Assembly: GCA_963422465.1 (NCBI GenBank)
Contig: OY730174.1
Span: forward strand, 372,001-436,000
DNA length: 64,000 nucleotides
Source: Lichina pygmaea
Taxonomy: Eukaryota > Ascomycota > Lichinomycetes > Lichinales > Lichinaceae
Direction of reading: 5' to 3'
The position numbers and the translations under genes were made by a program. The notes beneath the pieces were generated by a model. It saw only the letters and a list, made by a program, of their open reading frames with translations, made no database searches and was not told the origin of the DNA. Shown piece by piece: positions 10,753 through 23,748 of this stretch; within the stretch, counting starts at the first letter, position 1; each line of letters starts with the position of its first letter.

Positions 10753-13700
10753 TTATGTCATCTCGCGCTGGATCCACCGCCACAGCGCTTCGAATTGGGT
10801 TCGGTGCACGGGCTGAACCTCGTCTTGCATCACTGACGCGACAGCTCTAGTGGCGGTCATTTCGAAGGAGACGCTCTGGTTGCGGTCCTTGTTGGCGGTT
10901 GAGGAGGGGGACGACGGCGACTGCGACGATTGTTGGGGAAGGTACTGCGATGGCATATCACTACTGTCAGAGCGAGTAGGTGCGGGAAAGCAAAGGTGTC
11001 GTTGCAAGGTAGAGAATAACTCCCCAAAAGATTATTTTCAGGTTGAACGTAGTAATGTCCAAGCGGACGAGGTAGCGAGAGTAGCCTAGACCTACAGCAT
11101 CTTTCCAGAGCCCAAGCAGTTTTCTCGCTGGGTGTTTGCTCGCTTCGCCATCGAGGTTTTCCAGACGAGAGAGCCACTCTTGCGGGCTGACCACCTCAAA
11201 AGGTGCAGGGCTCGCCGCGACGGTCCCGGCGGCGGGTGAAGGTGGCGATCGCTGGCGCCGTAGTGGAGTCTCAGAGCTTGGGTATAGCTGTTTCATCCAT
11301 TGCAGAAGATGGGCCCATGGAGTTGACGTGTCCGGATTCAGAATATGGTAGACGGGCACATCTCTAGGTTCTCTTGAAGATCGGTTCGGGGAAGACACGC
11401 CGTGCTGGGCAATTTGAATGACAGCTTTAGCGGCAACATCCACTGGCAGCCACGACAATGGCTTTACGCTAGGTCAGCCCGCGCTTCCCGGCCGCCAAAA
11501 GGGTGCAGATGGGTTTCACCTCGTCGATGTCGGGAAGGGCGCCCGTGACGCTCACGCTCGCGAGCATCAGTGGCCATGCCTCCGTGGCATTCCATATCCC
11601 TGATTTAGTATCGCCGCAGAGCTGGCCGATCCGTAAGACATGTACTCGGCCGTGCAGGACGGTCGTCTCATGCGCTCGCTGGCAGATGGCTTCGCCGACC
11701 CACTTGGATTTGGCGTAGCCAAGTGGGGAAGCTGTTCTCGGATCAGAGCTGGGACGCTCAGGAACCACAGGCCGACCACTGGGACCGAGAACGCTGGCTA
11801 CAGACGAGCAGAACAGAAAGGCTGGCAGGGTCCGTCGACTGGAGCTTCGAGCGAAATCGAGGAGATTGCGGAGACCTGTGCCGGGTAAGTGAAGCTCATC
11901 CCGTTATAGCGGGGCACGGTCAAACCCACCTCTAATGTGGTCTTCGACGAAGCTGCTCAGCTTCATGCTAAAGTTGACTGCCCAGGCGGCCTAGCATGAC
12001 CCCGCTCGGCATCAGTCTCACCCAGAAGCTGCAGCCGATCCTGACTACTCACGTGGATGACGATGGTGACTTCACGCAAAAGTGCTTGATAAAGCGCATC
12101 GGACAGACCAAGGTGTGCTTCGCCAAGTCTGGCGACCACACATGTAATCTTGCCATCGGAGGCGTCGAGCCCACTCTTACCACGTTGCACGAGGCTCTTG
12201 TGGACTCGCTCACGGGCGGCAACAGGATCTGTGGCTCTGACGAGGCAGTGTATCCTTGACACATTATCATCGTGTCTGAATAGGTCCAGAATATGGGCTC
12301 CAAGGGCACCGGTGGCGCCGGTCAGGATCTTCGAGGCGTCAGCACAGAGAGAGCAACTCAAGAGAAGCACACTCACCACCACTTCTTTGCCGGTTGCTCG
12401 ATCCCTGCTCTCTGCTCGAAAATCTCCATAGCGTTCGACTAGATCCAGCATCTGTTTTGTCTCATCCAGCACCTCGACTTGACCACCCTGGCGGATTGTG
12501 AGAACATATTCGACCAGCCTGGTTGCAGTCAGGAAAATCCAGCCATTTACCGTAGCACGATGTCCTCACTTTTTGATCGTTCCGCAATCGTACACGACAT
12601 TCAGCGGCAAGGTCAAGGGTCTTCTCGGAAGAAGCTAAGGCGGTCGAAGGTCAACAATATATCCTCAACTCATGTCGGTGATATCAAGAATTACCTGCTG
12701 CATCGAACTTCGAATCTGCATTGCAGCCACAGAATCAACCCCATGAAGGAAAAGATCTGCATCCCCATCTATTGCTCGAGGGCGACCAACGGCGGCCTGC
12801 ACTGCATTCACAATCTTTTGGCGCACCTGGTCGTCCGGCACTTCCTCTTCCGGAACAGCACCGTCGAGTGCCGCATTCGACCTGTCGATATCGTCGTAGG
12901 CCTGGTTTATCTGTTCCTGTAGTCGCTCGTCCACCTGACCACGTAGAAGCGTCCCCTTGCTACTCTTCTCGAGGGGGAGGTCCCCGGCGCAGCCCCGCAC
13001 GATCATCCTTCTCAACAGACGAGCGTGAGGTGGGTTTTCTGCGTTCATCTTCTCGACTTCTGGCCATACCACCTCAACGAGGCTCTCTGTTGACGTCGAC
13101 GAGGCAGCACCTATGGGGAATAAAAGGGCTCCCGGATAGTGCCTGTCACGTCCAAAGACGTACGCCTCTGCGACTATAGGCAAAGCGCACAGTTTAGACT
13201 CGATAGGCGCCGGATCGAATTTCTTTCCAGTGGCCAACGCCAGTTGCGAGTCCGCGCGCGAGTGATATTTCCAAGCATCCGGTATCGAGGGGTGAGGCTG
13301 AAAGAGATCCGACGTCGCATAAGAGCCATCGGGCCGATTCACCTTCGCCTGGGGGACGGATCAGCTCACAAGTCGATTGCAGAGGAGCCATCGTCATACT
13401 ATTCGAGGCCACCCCGCTAGAACCACGAGCTCAAACGTCCCGTCTGCCTGCGGCTCAAACCGAAGGAACTCGGATCCGTACTCGGCCCTGAGATACTGCC
13501 ATTCCGCGTCTTTCTCGTAATCTCGGTGCGAAGATAGGAGGACTTGGGGGCATCAGCATAGTAATGCCCCGACGGGGTGAGACTGACGAACATCCACACT
13601 CGGTGCTGCCAAAGCGCGATATCAGATGCACGCCATTCTCAACAAGGTCATTCCCCATGGCCGTGGAAAGTGGAGCGCCCCCGACGCCAACGATATCCAT

Positions 13701-14909
13701 AGTCCTTAGCAAGCTCAGACCTTCGGGATCCGCCGCCAGCATTTGAAGCACATACGGCACGGAAGCAAAGTATCTGACCCTCGGAAAGCTGGTCGAAGAG
13801 CGGCTCTCTGCTGTAGTCTGTGCTACGTGCAAACTCTTGACCACGTTTGCAGCCGTTATTGGCAAGTCTTTGCCGCTGAAGAGCCAGATCAGCGCATCGC
13901 TGGCCCAGGATCGAAACATATCAACCATCCCCCCGTGGTGCAGTGGTGTCGTGGTGAATGTTGCAGCATCCCTGCCACTCTCTAGATGAGGTAGAACCTC
14001 TACAGAGTCTCGATGGGACTGCAGGATGGGCTTGGGCATGCCTGAGGTACCAGAGGTATGTTGCACAAAGTTCGCATCGTCGTCATCGACGGCCCAGTAC
14101 GCCGGGATGTCCGGAGGCTCGGAGCTGAAGCCGTCGATCAACTCCAATGAGCTTAGATCCGATGCCACGAAGGGAGTTGGAACAGCTGCAAGCTTTCGAG
14201 ATCCGCTATCAGAATCTGAATTATACACGGTAGAGGCTTGAACAGCAAAGTCCCTGTAAGGAGAATCGTAGAAGAGCACCGAGACCTCGCAGGTCTCACA
14301 GAGATGCGATACCGCGGCGGGCGGACATTGCGGTCTGGCAGCGTAGTTCAGCCGAGGACTCACGGGACAAGCCCAGCTCGCTTTTGGTGCGACACACGTA
14401 CGCTATCTGCAAGGTCGCAAAGCCCAGGCGTGTAAAGGCAAGCCACAGGAATAGAAAGTCAGGAGAACTCGAACAGAGCAGGGCAACCGTCTTCGAGCGG
14501 TATGAAGCCGAGCAATCCTCAGAGCCATCTGCGGAGGGAGGTGGCAGCACTGTCCTTGAAAGCTCTCCGGCCACAATCCTGCTGCCGGCTTGCAAGTCTT
14601 TGAAGGCTGAGAGAGCGTCAGCCGGGCTGCCTCGCCAACGACGGTCTGAGCCCAGCACATACTCAGAACACGAGACGACCAATCCTCATTGGGTACTCCC
14701 GCTCGGGGTGGTAATGCAAAGCCAACGGCAGGGACTTCCGGGATGCTGGCAGCTTGTTTGTCGATGAATGCGCTGATAGTCAGTTGCGCTGGCGGATCTA
14801 CCCGATTGACCAACGCTGCCTGACCAAGCGTACAGACAAAATAGTTCGTATGTCTGAGCACGCCTTTGGCAAGGGAAGAGTCCACCATGTCCATTAATAA
14901 CAGAGACAT
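10753..14909 (-). CDS. NRPS-like A-T-R reductase (carboxylic acid / aminoadipate reductase type)
   Basis: Proposed exons, from the 5' end on the minus strand: 14909-14663, 14606-14402, 14334-13592, 13542-13400, 13348-12695, 12634-12570, 12518-12377, 12328-12053, 11990-11930, 11875-11520, 11461-11096, and a last exon from about 10938 to 10753. The joins are GT-AG with phase kept; the last join is least certain. The product is about 1150 aa. The adenylation domain shows [26 protein letters not shown] and [11 protein letters not shown]. The carrier domain has [15 protein letters not shown], with the phosphopantetheine Ser in GVDS. The reductase domain has [10 protein letters not shown] (NADPH-binding) and YAKSK (catalytic Tyr/Lys). 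There is no condensation domain. Such enzymes activate a carboxylic acid as AMP ester, load it on the carrier and release it as aldehyde or alcohol; the substrate is unknown. The start is uncertain: ATGs at 14909, 14894 and 14888 are all in frame. Confidence 0.85.
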
Positions 14910-15599
14910 ATTTCTTTGGACCGGAACACCAGGAGGATTGATAGCATCAAAACCACTGCGGACTGTAGAAAGCGGAGTAAAATTCCGGCTGTATACTGGT
15001 AGAATCTCGATCAAGATCTTCGGGATCGATACCACGCCTGGACTTCTCTGCCCGTCCAGTCTATGTAGCCATCCCTCTGTGCTACCACCGTCGGCTTGTC
15101 ACGTACTTTCACTCCTAGTCCTTCACTGAAAAGAATTTAGCCACAGGTCAACCATAGAAGAAATAACATCAGAGAACATCAACAGGTACTCCTCTCAATG
15201 AATCCAAGATGCTGGTAATTGCTGGGGCAGGTGAGAGGGCAGCTAGGTATGCAATCTAGGAACCTAGGACTGGACTCGGACTGCTAAACCCACCACTTCT
15301 CGCAATTGATATCTTGGTCCAATGCGAGACTACGATCATCGTCATTAGCTTAAGACTAGATATTCAAGCTGCGCCACTCCGATGACGGGACGGATGTATG
15401 TACGTATCGTAGTGCGGGCAGATGAGGTCATGACCTGCACGGAAATCAACGAGCTAGCAGAGGCGAATCCGATATCGGGCAGGTGACGTGATACGGGCTG
15501 TCCCGCAACTGAGGGGCATCCGTGTACTCGACGAAGCAGCTGTTGCCGCCGACGAGGATGCCCTGATCTCGACATTGCAGAAGCCGCGGTGTTCAAGAG
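14910..15599. promoter_or_regulatory. Divergent promoter between the A-T-R reductase and the aldo-keto reductase
   Basis: About 690 bp separates two divergent start codons. No coding sequence is supported. The shared upstream region could co-regulate the two reductases; this is inferred from layout only. A GTAC-type patch lies at about 15393-15410. Confidence 0.45.
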
Positions 15600-16706
15600 A
15601 TGGTGGCCAAGTTCAGTATCACCGACGCTCCGCCGCTGCAAAACAGCACCGTCACGATTCCGCGTCTAGGCTTCGGTGTGTACAAGTCGCCGAAGACGAA
15701 GACGCTGGCGTCGTGCGCCAAGGCGTTGGAGGTGGGGTACCGACACGTCGACTCGGCGCAGTACTACGAGAACGAGAGCGAGGTCGGCGAGGCGGTGCGC
15801 CAGAGCAAGCTGCCGCGGTCTTCCGTCTTCGTGACGACCAAGATCCTGTACGCGGGCGGCAGCGTCGAGAAGTCGTACGACAAGATCGTCGACAGCGTCG
15901 ACAAGATCGGCCTCGACGGCTACGTCGACGGCTTCCTGATCCACGCCGCCTCCGGCAGCAGCGAAGCCCGCAAGGAGATGTGGCTGGCTCTCGAGAAGGC
16001 GCACAAGGAGGGCAAGATCAGGAGCATTGGCGTCAGCAACTTTGGCGTCGGTCAGATCGAGGAGTTCAAGTCGTTCGCGACCGTCTGGCCTCCTCACATC
16101 AATCAGATCGAGGTAAGAAGAGCCTGGCCAGCGCGTCGCCCATATGTTCATAGCCCACGTTTGGGTGGATCTCCATCCTCTCCAAACGTTGGAACCCTCT
16201 GATGCAAGAGCACAATAAAGCCACCCCCCTAAACACCTGTCTTGGCAGTTACATCCGTGGTGCCAACAACGCACGATCGTCGAATACTGCCAGAAGCACG
16301 GCATCGTGGTCGAAGCCTACTCTCCGCTGGTGCGCGGCCAGAAGGGCGATGACGCGACCTTGACCAAGCTGGCGGAGCACCACAAGAAATCGCCGGCGCA
16401 GATCTTGATTCGGTACTGCCTGCAGAAAGACTGGGTGCCGCTGCCGAAGAGCGACACCCCTTCGCGCATCGAAGAGAATGCAGACGTCTACGACTTCCAT
16501 CTCTCGGACGAGGACATGAAGACCCTAGACGACTTGGATCAGGGTGAACGAGGCTCCATAGGTGTGTATCTATGCCGGTTCCCTAAACTTCTTTTTTGTC
16601 TCCCTTGTGATCAGGCCTCGCAGCAAACCGGTCGAGGTTTTTATTCTTCTTCCGGAGACATTACCCGCTGACCCTCTCTGTGGTAGTGTTTGCTGTGAAG
16701 AATTGA
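15600..16706 (+). CDS. Aldo-keto reductase (AKR superfamily)
   Basis: Exon 1 is 15600-16112 (171 codons). The intron 16113-16248 starts GTAAGA, has a CTAAAC branch region and ends GGCAG. Exon 2 is 16249-16561. A second intron (GTGTGT to ATCAG, 16562-16614) probably leads to a last exon, 16615-16706. The AKR tetrad is complete: Asp51 and Tyr56 in HVDSAQYYENE, Lys81 in VFVTTKI and His115 in GFLIHAAS. The entry motif LGFGVYKSP and the later motifs GKIRSIGVSNFG, PLPKSDTPSRIEEN and DEDMKTLDDLD are all present. AKRs reduce aldehydes and ketones with NADPH in the cytosol. Divergent pairing with a carboxylic-acid-reductase-like enzyme suggests, by inference, that it may reduce the aldehyde that enzyme releases. 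The C-terminus is the uncertain part: reading through the second intron gives a different tail ending at 16671. Confidence 0.85.
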
Positions 16707-18551
16707 GATCGCGTTCGAAAAGCAGTATCTTTGCTGGCCCTCTGATTCAAAATTCTTTCCGTGATTCTTTTTTCGCGGTTCACGTAGACATCGATAGAGA
16801 TCCCAAAAAGGGCAGATGATATGTTCCAGACAGAAAGATGTGTTGATATCCCACCTCCGACAATGGTTGACGCCGTCTCTACCGCGGTAGTCGCCCAGCT
16901 GGCCGAGCCATCAGGGCCGGCTCTATTCTGCCACGGGTTGCCGACGATGTACATACGTAGTTTGCAGAGTTTCAAGCCGGCTCGGCCCACGAGTCGTTGG
17001 TCGGTGTCGTGCATGCCTGCGGCCGCAGACTTGACCAGTCGCGGCCGAGCGGCCGAGCAGCTGAATGCCGAGTATGGACTCCATCTTCTCGGAGATCAGG
17101 ATATTCGCACTCAGGAAGTTGATCGTGTCGTACTCGAGTAGCTCAAGGACACGGGATTTCGTCCAGTCACCCGCGAACCGGTCGGCGACGCCCACAGCTT
17201 GTTCAAGCGTTTGGCTTGCGGTCATCATCGCATTTGTGAGTCCAGAGGCTTGATCCTCGGCCTCGAGAGTCTGGAAGAATTTGTGCTGAACGACGTCTGT
17301 GAGCATAACGACAGGAGGTATCTTGGAGCCATCTCTCCGGAGAGTCTATGCCAACAGGACGACTCTAGCCAGGTACGATGAACGCCTTAGTAGGGTGACC
17401 GATGCTCACCATGTCGACGAGCCCAAAATAGGCTCTCGATGTTCTTTGCGGAGCTGAAGCATGTTGCGAGGCTGTATCTGGGCTCTTTTGCCAGAAGGAT
17501 CAGTGACTCTCAGGCTCTCGTCTCCGGGGCTCGAGCAAACGAGATTCATTCTCCCGACGACGACATGATCATCGGAGACAACTCTGTAGTCGACCGAAAC
17601 ACCAAAAGGGTTCGCTGTCTCCTTGGGCCATGCCATGGGTCTTCAAGACTAGTCCCAGCCTTCCAAAAGAAGAAGATCCAGACATGGCGGAACTCGCGGT
17701 CACACGCTTGTTTTGCGCTCCTCTGAGCGGAGGATGGCCGCGGGTCCCTGGTTCGGTTCCAGGGCATTTCTCCTTGACGCTGCTGCCGACGCAGCCGCAA
17801 CCGGACAACATGAGCCATCCGTGAGGGTGGAACTGGCCTCCGACACGATATGGGTGGTCTGCAGTCGAGAAGGGACGCGCAAGTCCCGCCGACATGGCAG
17901 CAGTGCCACCCCATGGCACGAGTCATGGTATGACAATGATCTAATCGATCATCTTCGCCACCACGGCTAAGGAAAGTCCCCAGACCAAGATCTTCTTGAT
18001 ATACCCTTCTTGGGTGCATACCCTGATTGGACTGTATGCGATTGTCTCGCGTCGACCTTGACCAAACAAGGTGAGAATGGTTATCAATCTATGAGTCAGC
18101 TTGCAGCGCTTTCTTATAGCGATGTCGTGGAAGCCGTCGTGGGGCAGGCTTGTGGACACCTTGACGATCCCGGAGAGGGCCTCACAGGAATAGATTAGGA
18201 AGATGGATTAGTTTTTTCGAAACCCACGACCGTGAGCAACCTGGGCGGGGGTACATGTTCTCGATATCGAGAGTTCTAGACGGGAGCGGATGATTCAAAT
18301 GCGCCGTGAGGTGGAGAAATGAAGTGGCGGAAATGGTATCACCAACCAGAATGAAACCAAAAACTCGAAAAGAAATAAATATTAACAAAGTATGCTCCTG
18401 AGGGACCATGGAGAACCTTTCCCCCATTTAATTAACGCCCACGTGACAAGAGACCCAGGAACACAAGAGAAATCGTCTTGGGACCCTATCATCGGTCGTG
18501 ATAGTGATGGAGATGCAAAGAACGACTCGGCGAACAGTTGACTGAAACCGC
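16707..18551. other. Unresolved region, possible minus-strand gene or gene remnant
   Basis: I could not build a gene here. The best piece is a minus-strand frame at about 17306-16960 reading through VVQHKFFQTLEAEDQASGLT and EYDTINFLSANILISEKMES, with normal protein-like composition. A possible GT-AG intron lies just upstream (17411 to about 17362). Other minus-strand pieces lie at 17636-17406 (DYRVVSDDHVVVGRMNLVC) and 18159-17941 (QEGYIKKILVWGLSLAVV). They are in different frames, and I see no cofactor-binding motif. It may be a multi-exon gene or a decayed one. From 18182 to 18551 I see only low-complexity AT-richer spacer. Confidence 0.3.
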
Positions 18552-21500
18552 TTAGAACCGTGCTCCTGAATGGACGCGGGCAGCAGATTGCATTCTCTTC
18601 ATGGCGAGCCGATGGAGTTCGAGCATGTCCGGCCGCCGCATGCGTTCGTCCACGAGCACGTCGGCTCCGGCGACGGCGACGGATTGATGCCGTGTGTTGT
18701 GAAGCTTGTGCTGCCGGTCCACATGCAGATCCGACGCCCTGGCCTCCTCGAGCTGTTGATCCGGCTGCCGGCTGTTGATCGAATGCTCACGGAGCGACTG
18801 ACGCCACTGCGCCAGCATGGCATTTCGCCGTTGCCCTTCGAGGTCCGAGTATCGCCTAGGCTGGTAGGGGTTGAAGCGCTCGCGCTGCTGCGAGAGCTGC
18901 CGCTGAACGACCTCGGTCCGCTCGTTGGCCGAGGGATCGTCTCCGCCGGCGGCCGGGACGCGTGCGTCGAGGACCGGGGTGGAGGAGCTAGGAGCCACAT
19001 GCGCGTCGAGCTCCGGTACCGGTGTGAGTTGGGACGAGCTTCTCATTCCGTACTTGTTGTGTATTAAGCTCTCCCGTTGGGAGATGAGGGTGTTTTCGGC
19101 CGGCAGTGATACCTGAGACGATCGCGACAAGTTCCTGTACACGCTCAGTCGTGTAGCGGAGGAATTGGCCGACTGGCGGACCGCCGGATTGGAGCTGCTT
19201 CGAACTGGCGGCGCGCCCGGAGCGTCTGCCATCACCAGGCTTCGAACGGAACCACTCGAAGTCGAACTGGAGCCACGGTCTTCCAGAGACGCCACCGACT
19301 GGGCTCGAGGCCGGTTGCTGGCCGCCGGTGCCTGGGAGGCCGTTTGCGGCAGCGGGAGCCCTTCCTTCGAGGACGTGGCTGCTCGTGAACCTACTACCGC
19401 TGGTAGAGGGACGTCTTTCTGCGGCGACGCCAGACTTGAATCTCTGGTGACGGTGTCGGCAGGGGGTTCGGGTTCAGCCCTGGCTGAGTGACCGCCCGCG
19501 TCGCCGGGCTTGTCCGCGCTCGATTCGATCACGACAACGGCGTCCTCGGTTGGCTCCAGATTGTCCAAATCGGGCGTGTCGGCCAGGCTGAGATGCTTGG
19601 CCCATTCGTTGGTTCTGTAGCACGACAGCACGCGAGACACTTGGTTGGGCGACTGATCGTTCAAGACGGCTTTCGAAAGCCGTATGGAACGGGCGCGTTT
19701 GGTCTCGGCGTCCTCCGGAGTAGATGCAGCATCCAACCCATCTGCGCCATTGGGCGGGACCAACAAAGTGGGACCATCGAGCACCGAACGACGATTCGAG
19801 CCCGGCAGGCTGTCTTCTTGTCTGTCGAATTCCGATCCAGGAGTTGGGCTTGAAGGAAGGGGCACCGCTGCGGCTGGCTCCAGACTGGGTCTGACATGAG
19901 GGTGCGGGGCCGACGCTCCTCCGCTCGCATGTGGAAGGGGAGGCAGTGGCGGTGGTGGAGTCGAGTCGAGATCGGATCCTTCGTCCACGGTGGCAGCAAC
20001 AGACGAGTCTTCCTTGTCGTTCCGCCCAGGTGGAAGCAAGGCCTCCTCGGAAGACGATAGCACGTGGGAGTACCCCGCAGATGACCTCCTGAGGCGGGAC
20101 AGAACGGGGTGCTCCAGGATCTGGACAAGGCCGGGTGTAGATTCAGCGCATGCGGACACGGAAGACCTGCCGTCGTCTCCATCCGGCGTCTGCGCGCTGT
20201 CAGGGACGTTGAACGGCAACGGCGTGATAGGTAGTGCCGGGGCGTAGACGGAAGAACGGGCAGAGCCGCCGCCGTTGACGCCGTGCCCTGGGGAGTCCTC
20301 CGACGCTGAAAGAAGCGCCGAGGCGGTGCCGGGCTGCGTGGGCTTCACGCCGGGGGCTGTGCGGTCGAGCGACCACAGTCGAGGGAGGCCGTCGCCGTCA
20401 ACTCCTTCCGCTCCATCCGAAATGCCTCGCACGGTCGGGAGGTTGGAGCGGGTTGCCTCGGCTTGAGGACCCCCTGTGGTGTACACGCCACCACGCCGGC
20501 TGGGCCGTCTGAGGACGTCCCCACCGTCCGTCACATCTGGCGTTTGCCCTTCCAGATCCCGCAGCTCGACCACGGTGGCTCCAAGCTTTCCCTCGCTCTC
20601 AGCACCTCCATCCCCCGATGAGCCGCATTTGGTCTCATCCGAGGGAGACCGGCCGCCGTAAATCGCTTCCCACTCGGCACGTTCTCGATTGATGTCGTCC
20701 TCGACCTTACGGCCTACGGCCTCCTCTAGCGCGCTCGCGTCTCTTTCCCGTTCTTTCTGCTCCGCTGACTTCCTCCTCCTGCGCTCTCGGACGATCTTCC
20801 ACATCTTCGACTGCGAGACGAGACCTAGAACGAAGATGAAGATGGCAGCCGCCAATTCGGCTCGAATGCCTCGAGTGTGCGGGTATGTTTCGACATCGAC
20901 TGGGAAGATGTTCTCGTTGACGGCTGGAGTAGCGTCAGCGTGGTCTCGCGAGGGCGACGTGATCCGAGCATCACTCAAGCCTGGCGCTGCTTGGAGCAAA
21001 TTAGTCTCGTTGGATGATGAAACATACCCCATATGTAGAGCCAGAACTCTTTCAGGCCGGCACGGCTGAAGCAGTCGACACCCAGTACGACGGCGGTGGC
21101 ACCAGCAAACGAGGTCGACGCTATCAAGGCGACGGTCCTAGTGTGATGGCTGAAAGATGCGGCATAGACGGCCACGCAGAGGACCGAGATGAAGATGGCC
21201 TTGCTGCTGGTGGATACGAGAAGGCCGCCGGGTTTGAGGACGAGAAGCCACATGCTGAGGCAGAAGCCGCCAAGCAGGCAGCCTAGACCCTCGGTGATCT
21301 CGGGAAAGATGACAGACAAGACACCAAAGACGAGACCCGTGATGACGACGGCGACCAGGAATGCGCCTTGGATTCCGTCTTTGACGGGCGGGTTCATCAC
21401 ATACAGGATTAAGACCTGCTTCGCCGTCAGCTTCGTCGGCGCTTGACATGAGCACATCCCAACCGACCGTGACGGCCAGACTGGTCAGGAAAGCCGCAGA

Positions 21501-22135
21501 AAGTGGAATGTGTAGCCTGAGATGGCGAATCAGCACGACAGTCTTCTCCCGCACCTTGCCAAGTCACTCCATACCAGCGATTCTTGGTTCCGATCAGCGC
21601 GTATGCCATCCCGGCCACGATCAAGATCACGCCCGCGACCGCGAGGGCCGGCGTCAAGCGGGGGCGGAGGGGAAGAGCGTTCGGATCGGTGCGCTGGACG
21701 ACTGTTCCCCTCGTCAGATTGGCCTCACAAGGCAGAGGGGCCGCTTGTGATCCCACCACCGGACGAGGTTGGAGAGGCTCCATTGATCGCCGTCAAGGAT
21801 GGAGCAGCAGCCGCATCTGAAGAATCTGCGCCAGACGAGCGCTCGTCTGTTGCCGGCGCGTTGGGCGAATCGTTGTCGGAGGCGTCGGAAGAGGATGCGT
21901 CAGGGGATGACCGTTCTCCGGACTCTGTTCCGCGGGGCTCCAGCACGGCATCGCCGCCAGAGGCAGAGCCATCTGACGCCGGCGTGTCCGTCGGGCTTGC
22001 CACCGAGGCCGTAGGCAACGACAGCACGCCGTCTTCGGTCGTGCGTGGTAACAGCCTCGGATGGACGCCGAGGACGTTGTGCGCGATGTGGAGAAAGACC
22101 GAGAGCTTGCCGATGGCAAGCCATGGCATGCGCAT
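18552..22135 (-). CDS. DUF4203-type multi-pass membrane protein with long cytoplasmic tail
   Basis: Five exons on the minus strand: 22135-21760, 21701-21575, 21516-21468, 21415-21028 and 20980-18552. All joins are GT-AG and in phase, giving 1122 aa. The N-terminus resembles a signal peptide (MRMPWLAIGKLSVFLHIAHN). It is followed by a Ser/Thr/Asp-rich, probably glycosylated ectodomain of about 110 residues. Then come six to seven hydrophobic segments, including LAVAGVILIVAGMAYALIGT, GCLLGGFCLSMWLLVLKPGG and VLGVDCFSRAGLKEFWLYIW, the conserved DUF4203/TMEM198-like core. After the last membrane span (AELAAAIFIFVLGLVSQ) there is a basic, charged helix and a disordered Ser/Pro-rich tail of about 700 residues. 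The biochemical role is unknown. The two adjacent start codons (22135 and 22129) cannot be told apart. Confidence 0.75.
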
Positions 22136-23748
22136 CGTGAGGGGCTTGAGAGCTGCTCGGCGACGATGGAGCAAAGGTCACGTCCAGTTTGCAGGATTGG
22201 CAGCTCCTACAAAGGACACCGCGAACTGACGCTGAAAAGGTTCCCGGAGGGACAAAAACAATCCGTCTGGTCGGCGGAGAAGGGCGGATGACGAAAGCCA
22301 CATCGTCGACCGTCCATCGGCGGGAGCTCCCTCGGGCGTGCCACGAACGGCGCGGATAGAGCCGCCCCTCCCCCGATCCGCATCATGCCCTGGCTTGCTA
22401 GAGGCGCACGCAACTGGATGGCCCCACCGAGACGGCTGCCGTGGCCGCCAGGCTCTGCAACGTTTCCCGACATATGCCGTCATCCCCATCGTTGGTTGCC
22501 TTCTCCCATGGCCAGCAGTTCGTGCAGCGAGTCGTCAGACGGGAAGGAGTCCCTCCAGTGCCTTCTCGACGCGACGTGTCGCGCTGGACTCGGCGACAGG
22601 GGCCGCGAGCTCGAACCTTGGCTGCCCGGGGACGGGAGATTCAGCGCGCATGATGTCCCGAAGTCCAATCCCGAACCGGTGTCCCTCTTGGCGCTCCTTG
22701 CCCTCTTCTGCCTAGCGCGTGGCCTGTTGGCATCTCCCGAAATCAGGGAACGAGAATGGCATCGTGGGCCGTTGACGAGCGGCAGCAAAAAGGAAAAAAC
22801 GAGCCCGTCGAACGCCCAAAGAGACGTTCCCGAGACCAGAGCGGCAAGCCTTTGGTTTGGCTTTGGGCTCTCCCCGGGATTGGAGAATGTCAGAGTGCGG
22901 CGACGACCTGATCGTACGGTGTTCGAATCCACCTGGCGCTGCTCTCCCATGACTTAATGATCTTCCGCTTCTTCCTCTGCCCAATCTTCGGGGTTCTTTG
23001 CGCCGTCAAGCGGGATCTTCGATGACCGGCAATTGGGCGGAGTGGTCCGTCAACAAAGCACAGTGGCGCGCGTGGGTCTGAAATTGAATCGTGGGGATGA
23101 GAAGGAAATTTGCAGAAGCCGGTCCATTTAATCCTGCTCCGCTGCTTGCTGGTGGATGACAACAAAGGGGACCCAACTCAGTCCTTGCGGCGCCGATGAT
23201 CGCAACGGAGCATCGAAGGCCGAGAAGTTGCACGGGCCTACTCGCACAGTAGTAAATTAGTCATCAGAGTACGTACTGTACGTACGAGGTGTACGGAAAT
23301 AACGTTGAGTAAATACAAGCCAAAGTCCGTTGTAGAGCCGCATTGTCAAAACTCTGGAGACATCTAGATGGTTGCACTCGTACAACTCAGAACTGTGTGC
23401 GACCCCTCAATGACTGCCTGGCAACATGCCTGCATGGAGTCTATCAGCTTGTCCAATCACTCTTGAGCGATCGAGTCCCAAGCCTCCTGAAGGGCTGCTG
23501 TGGCTAAATCATCGACGAACTCGGGGGCCAGATCCACGATGCCTGGCGTGCCTGCGGATCGATCAGACCAAAGTATTTTGATACTGTCGCGGGGTTTTCG
23601 GCTTACTAAGCGTACTACTTAACGTTGTTTCCGCTATACTGTACGGACCGTACGTACCGAGTACACCTCGTACGTCCGTATGCGCTAACAGGGGCAATAC
23701 CCCCCCCAGGGGTGTCGGACAGTTCAATGATCGCCAGTAAATCTGTCG
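22136..23748. other. Intergenic, 5' flank of the DUF4203 gene
   Basis: No gene is supported. Overlapping frames at 22178-22957 lack motifs and probably lie in the 5' leader. GTAC-palindrome patches occur at 23268-23290 and 23635-23672. Confidence 0.45.

Noticed and set aside
13400-13600. Apparent frameshifts in the A-T-R reductase suggesting a pseudogene
   Set aside because: Each frame change coincides with a short GT-AG intron whose removal restores conserved motifs (for example GSTECGF and [11 protein letters not shown]).
22880-22960. Possible tRNA, because of a GTTCGAATCC-like T-loop at about 22920
   Set aside because: The T-stem does not pair in canonical register, and no D-arm, anticodon stem or acceptor stem could be fitted on either strand.
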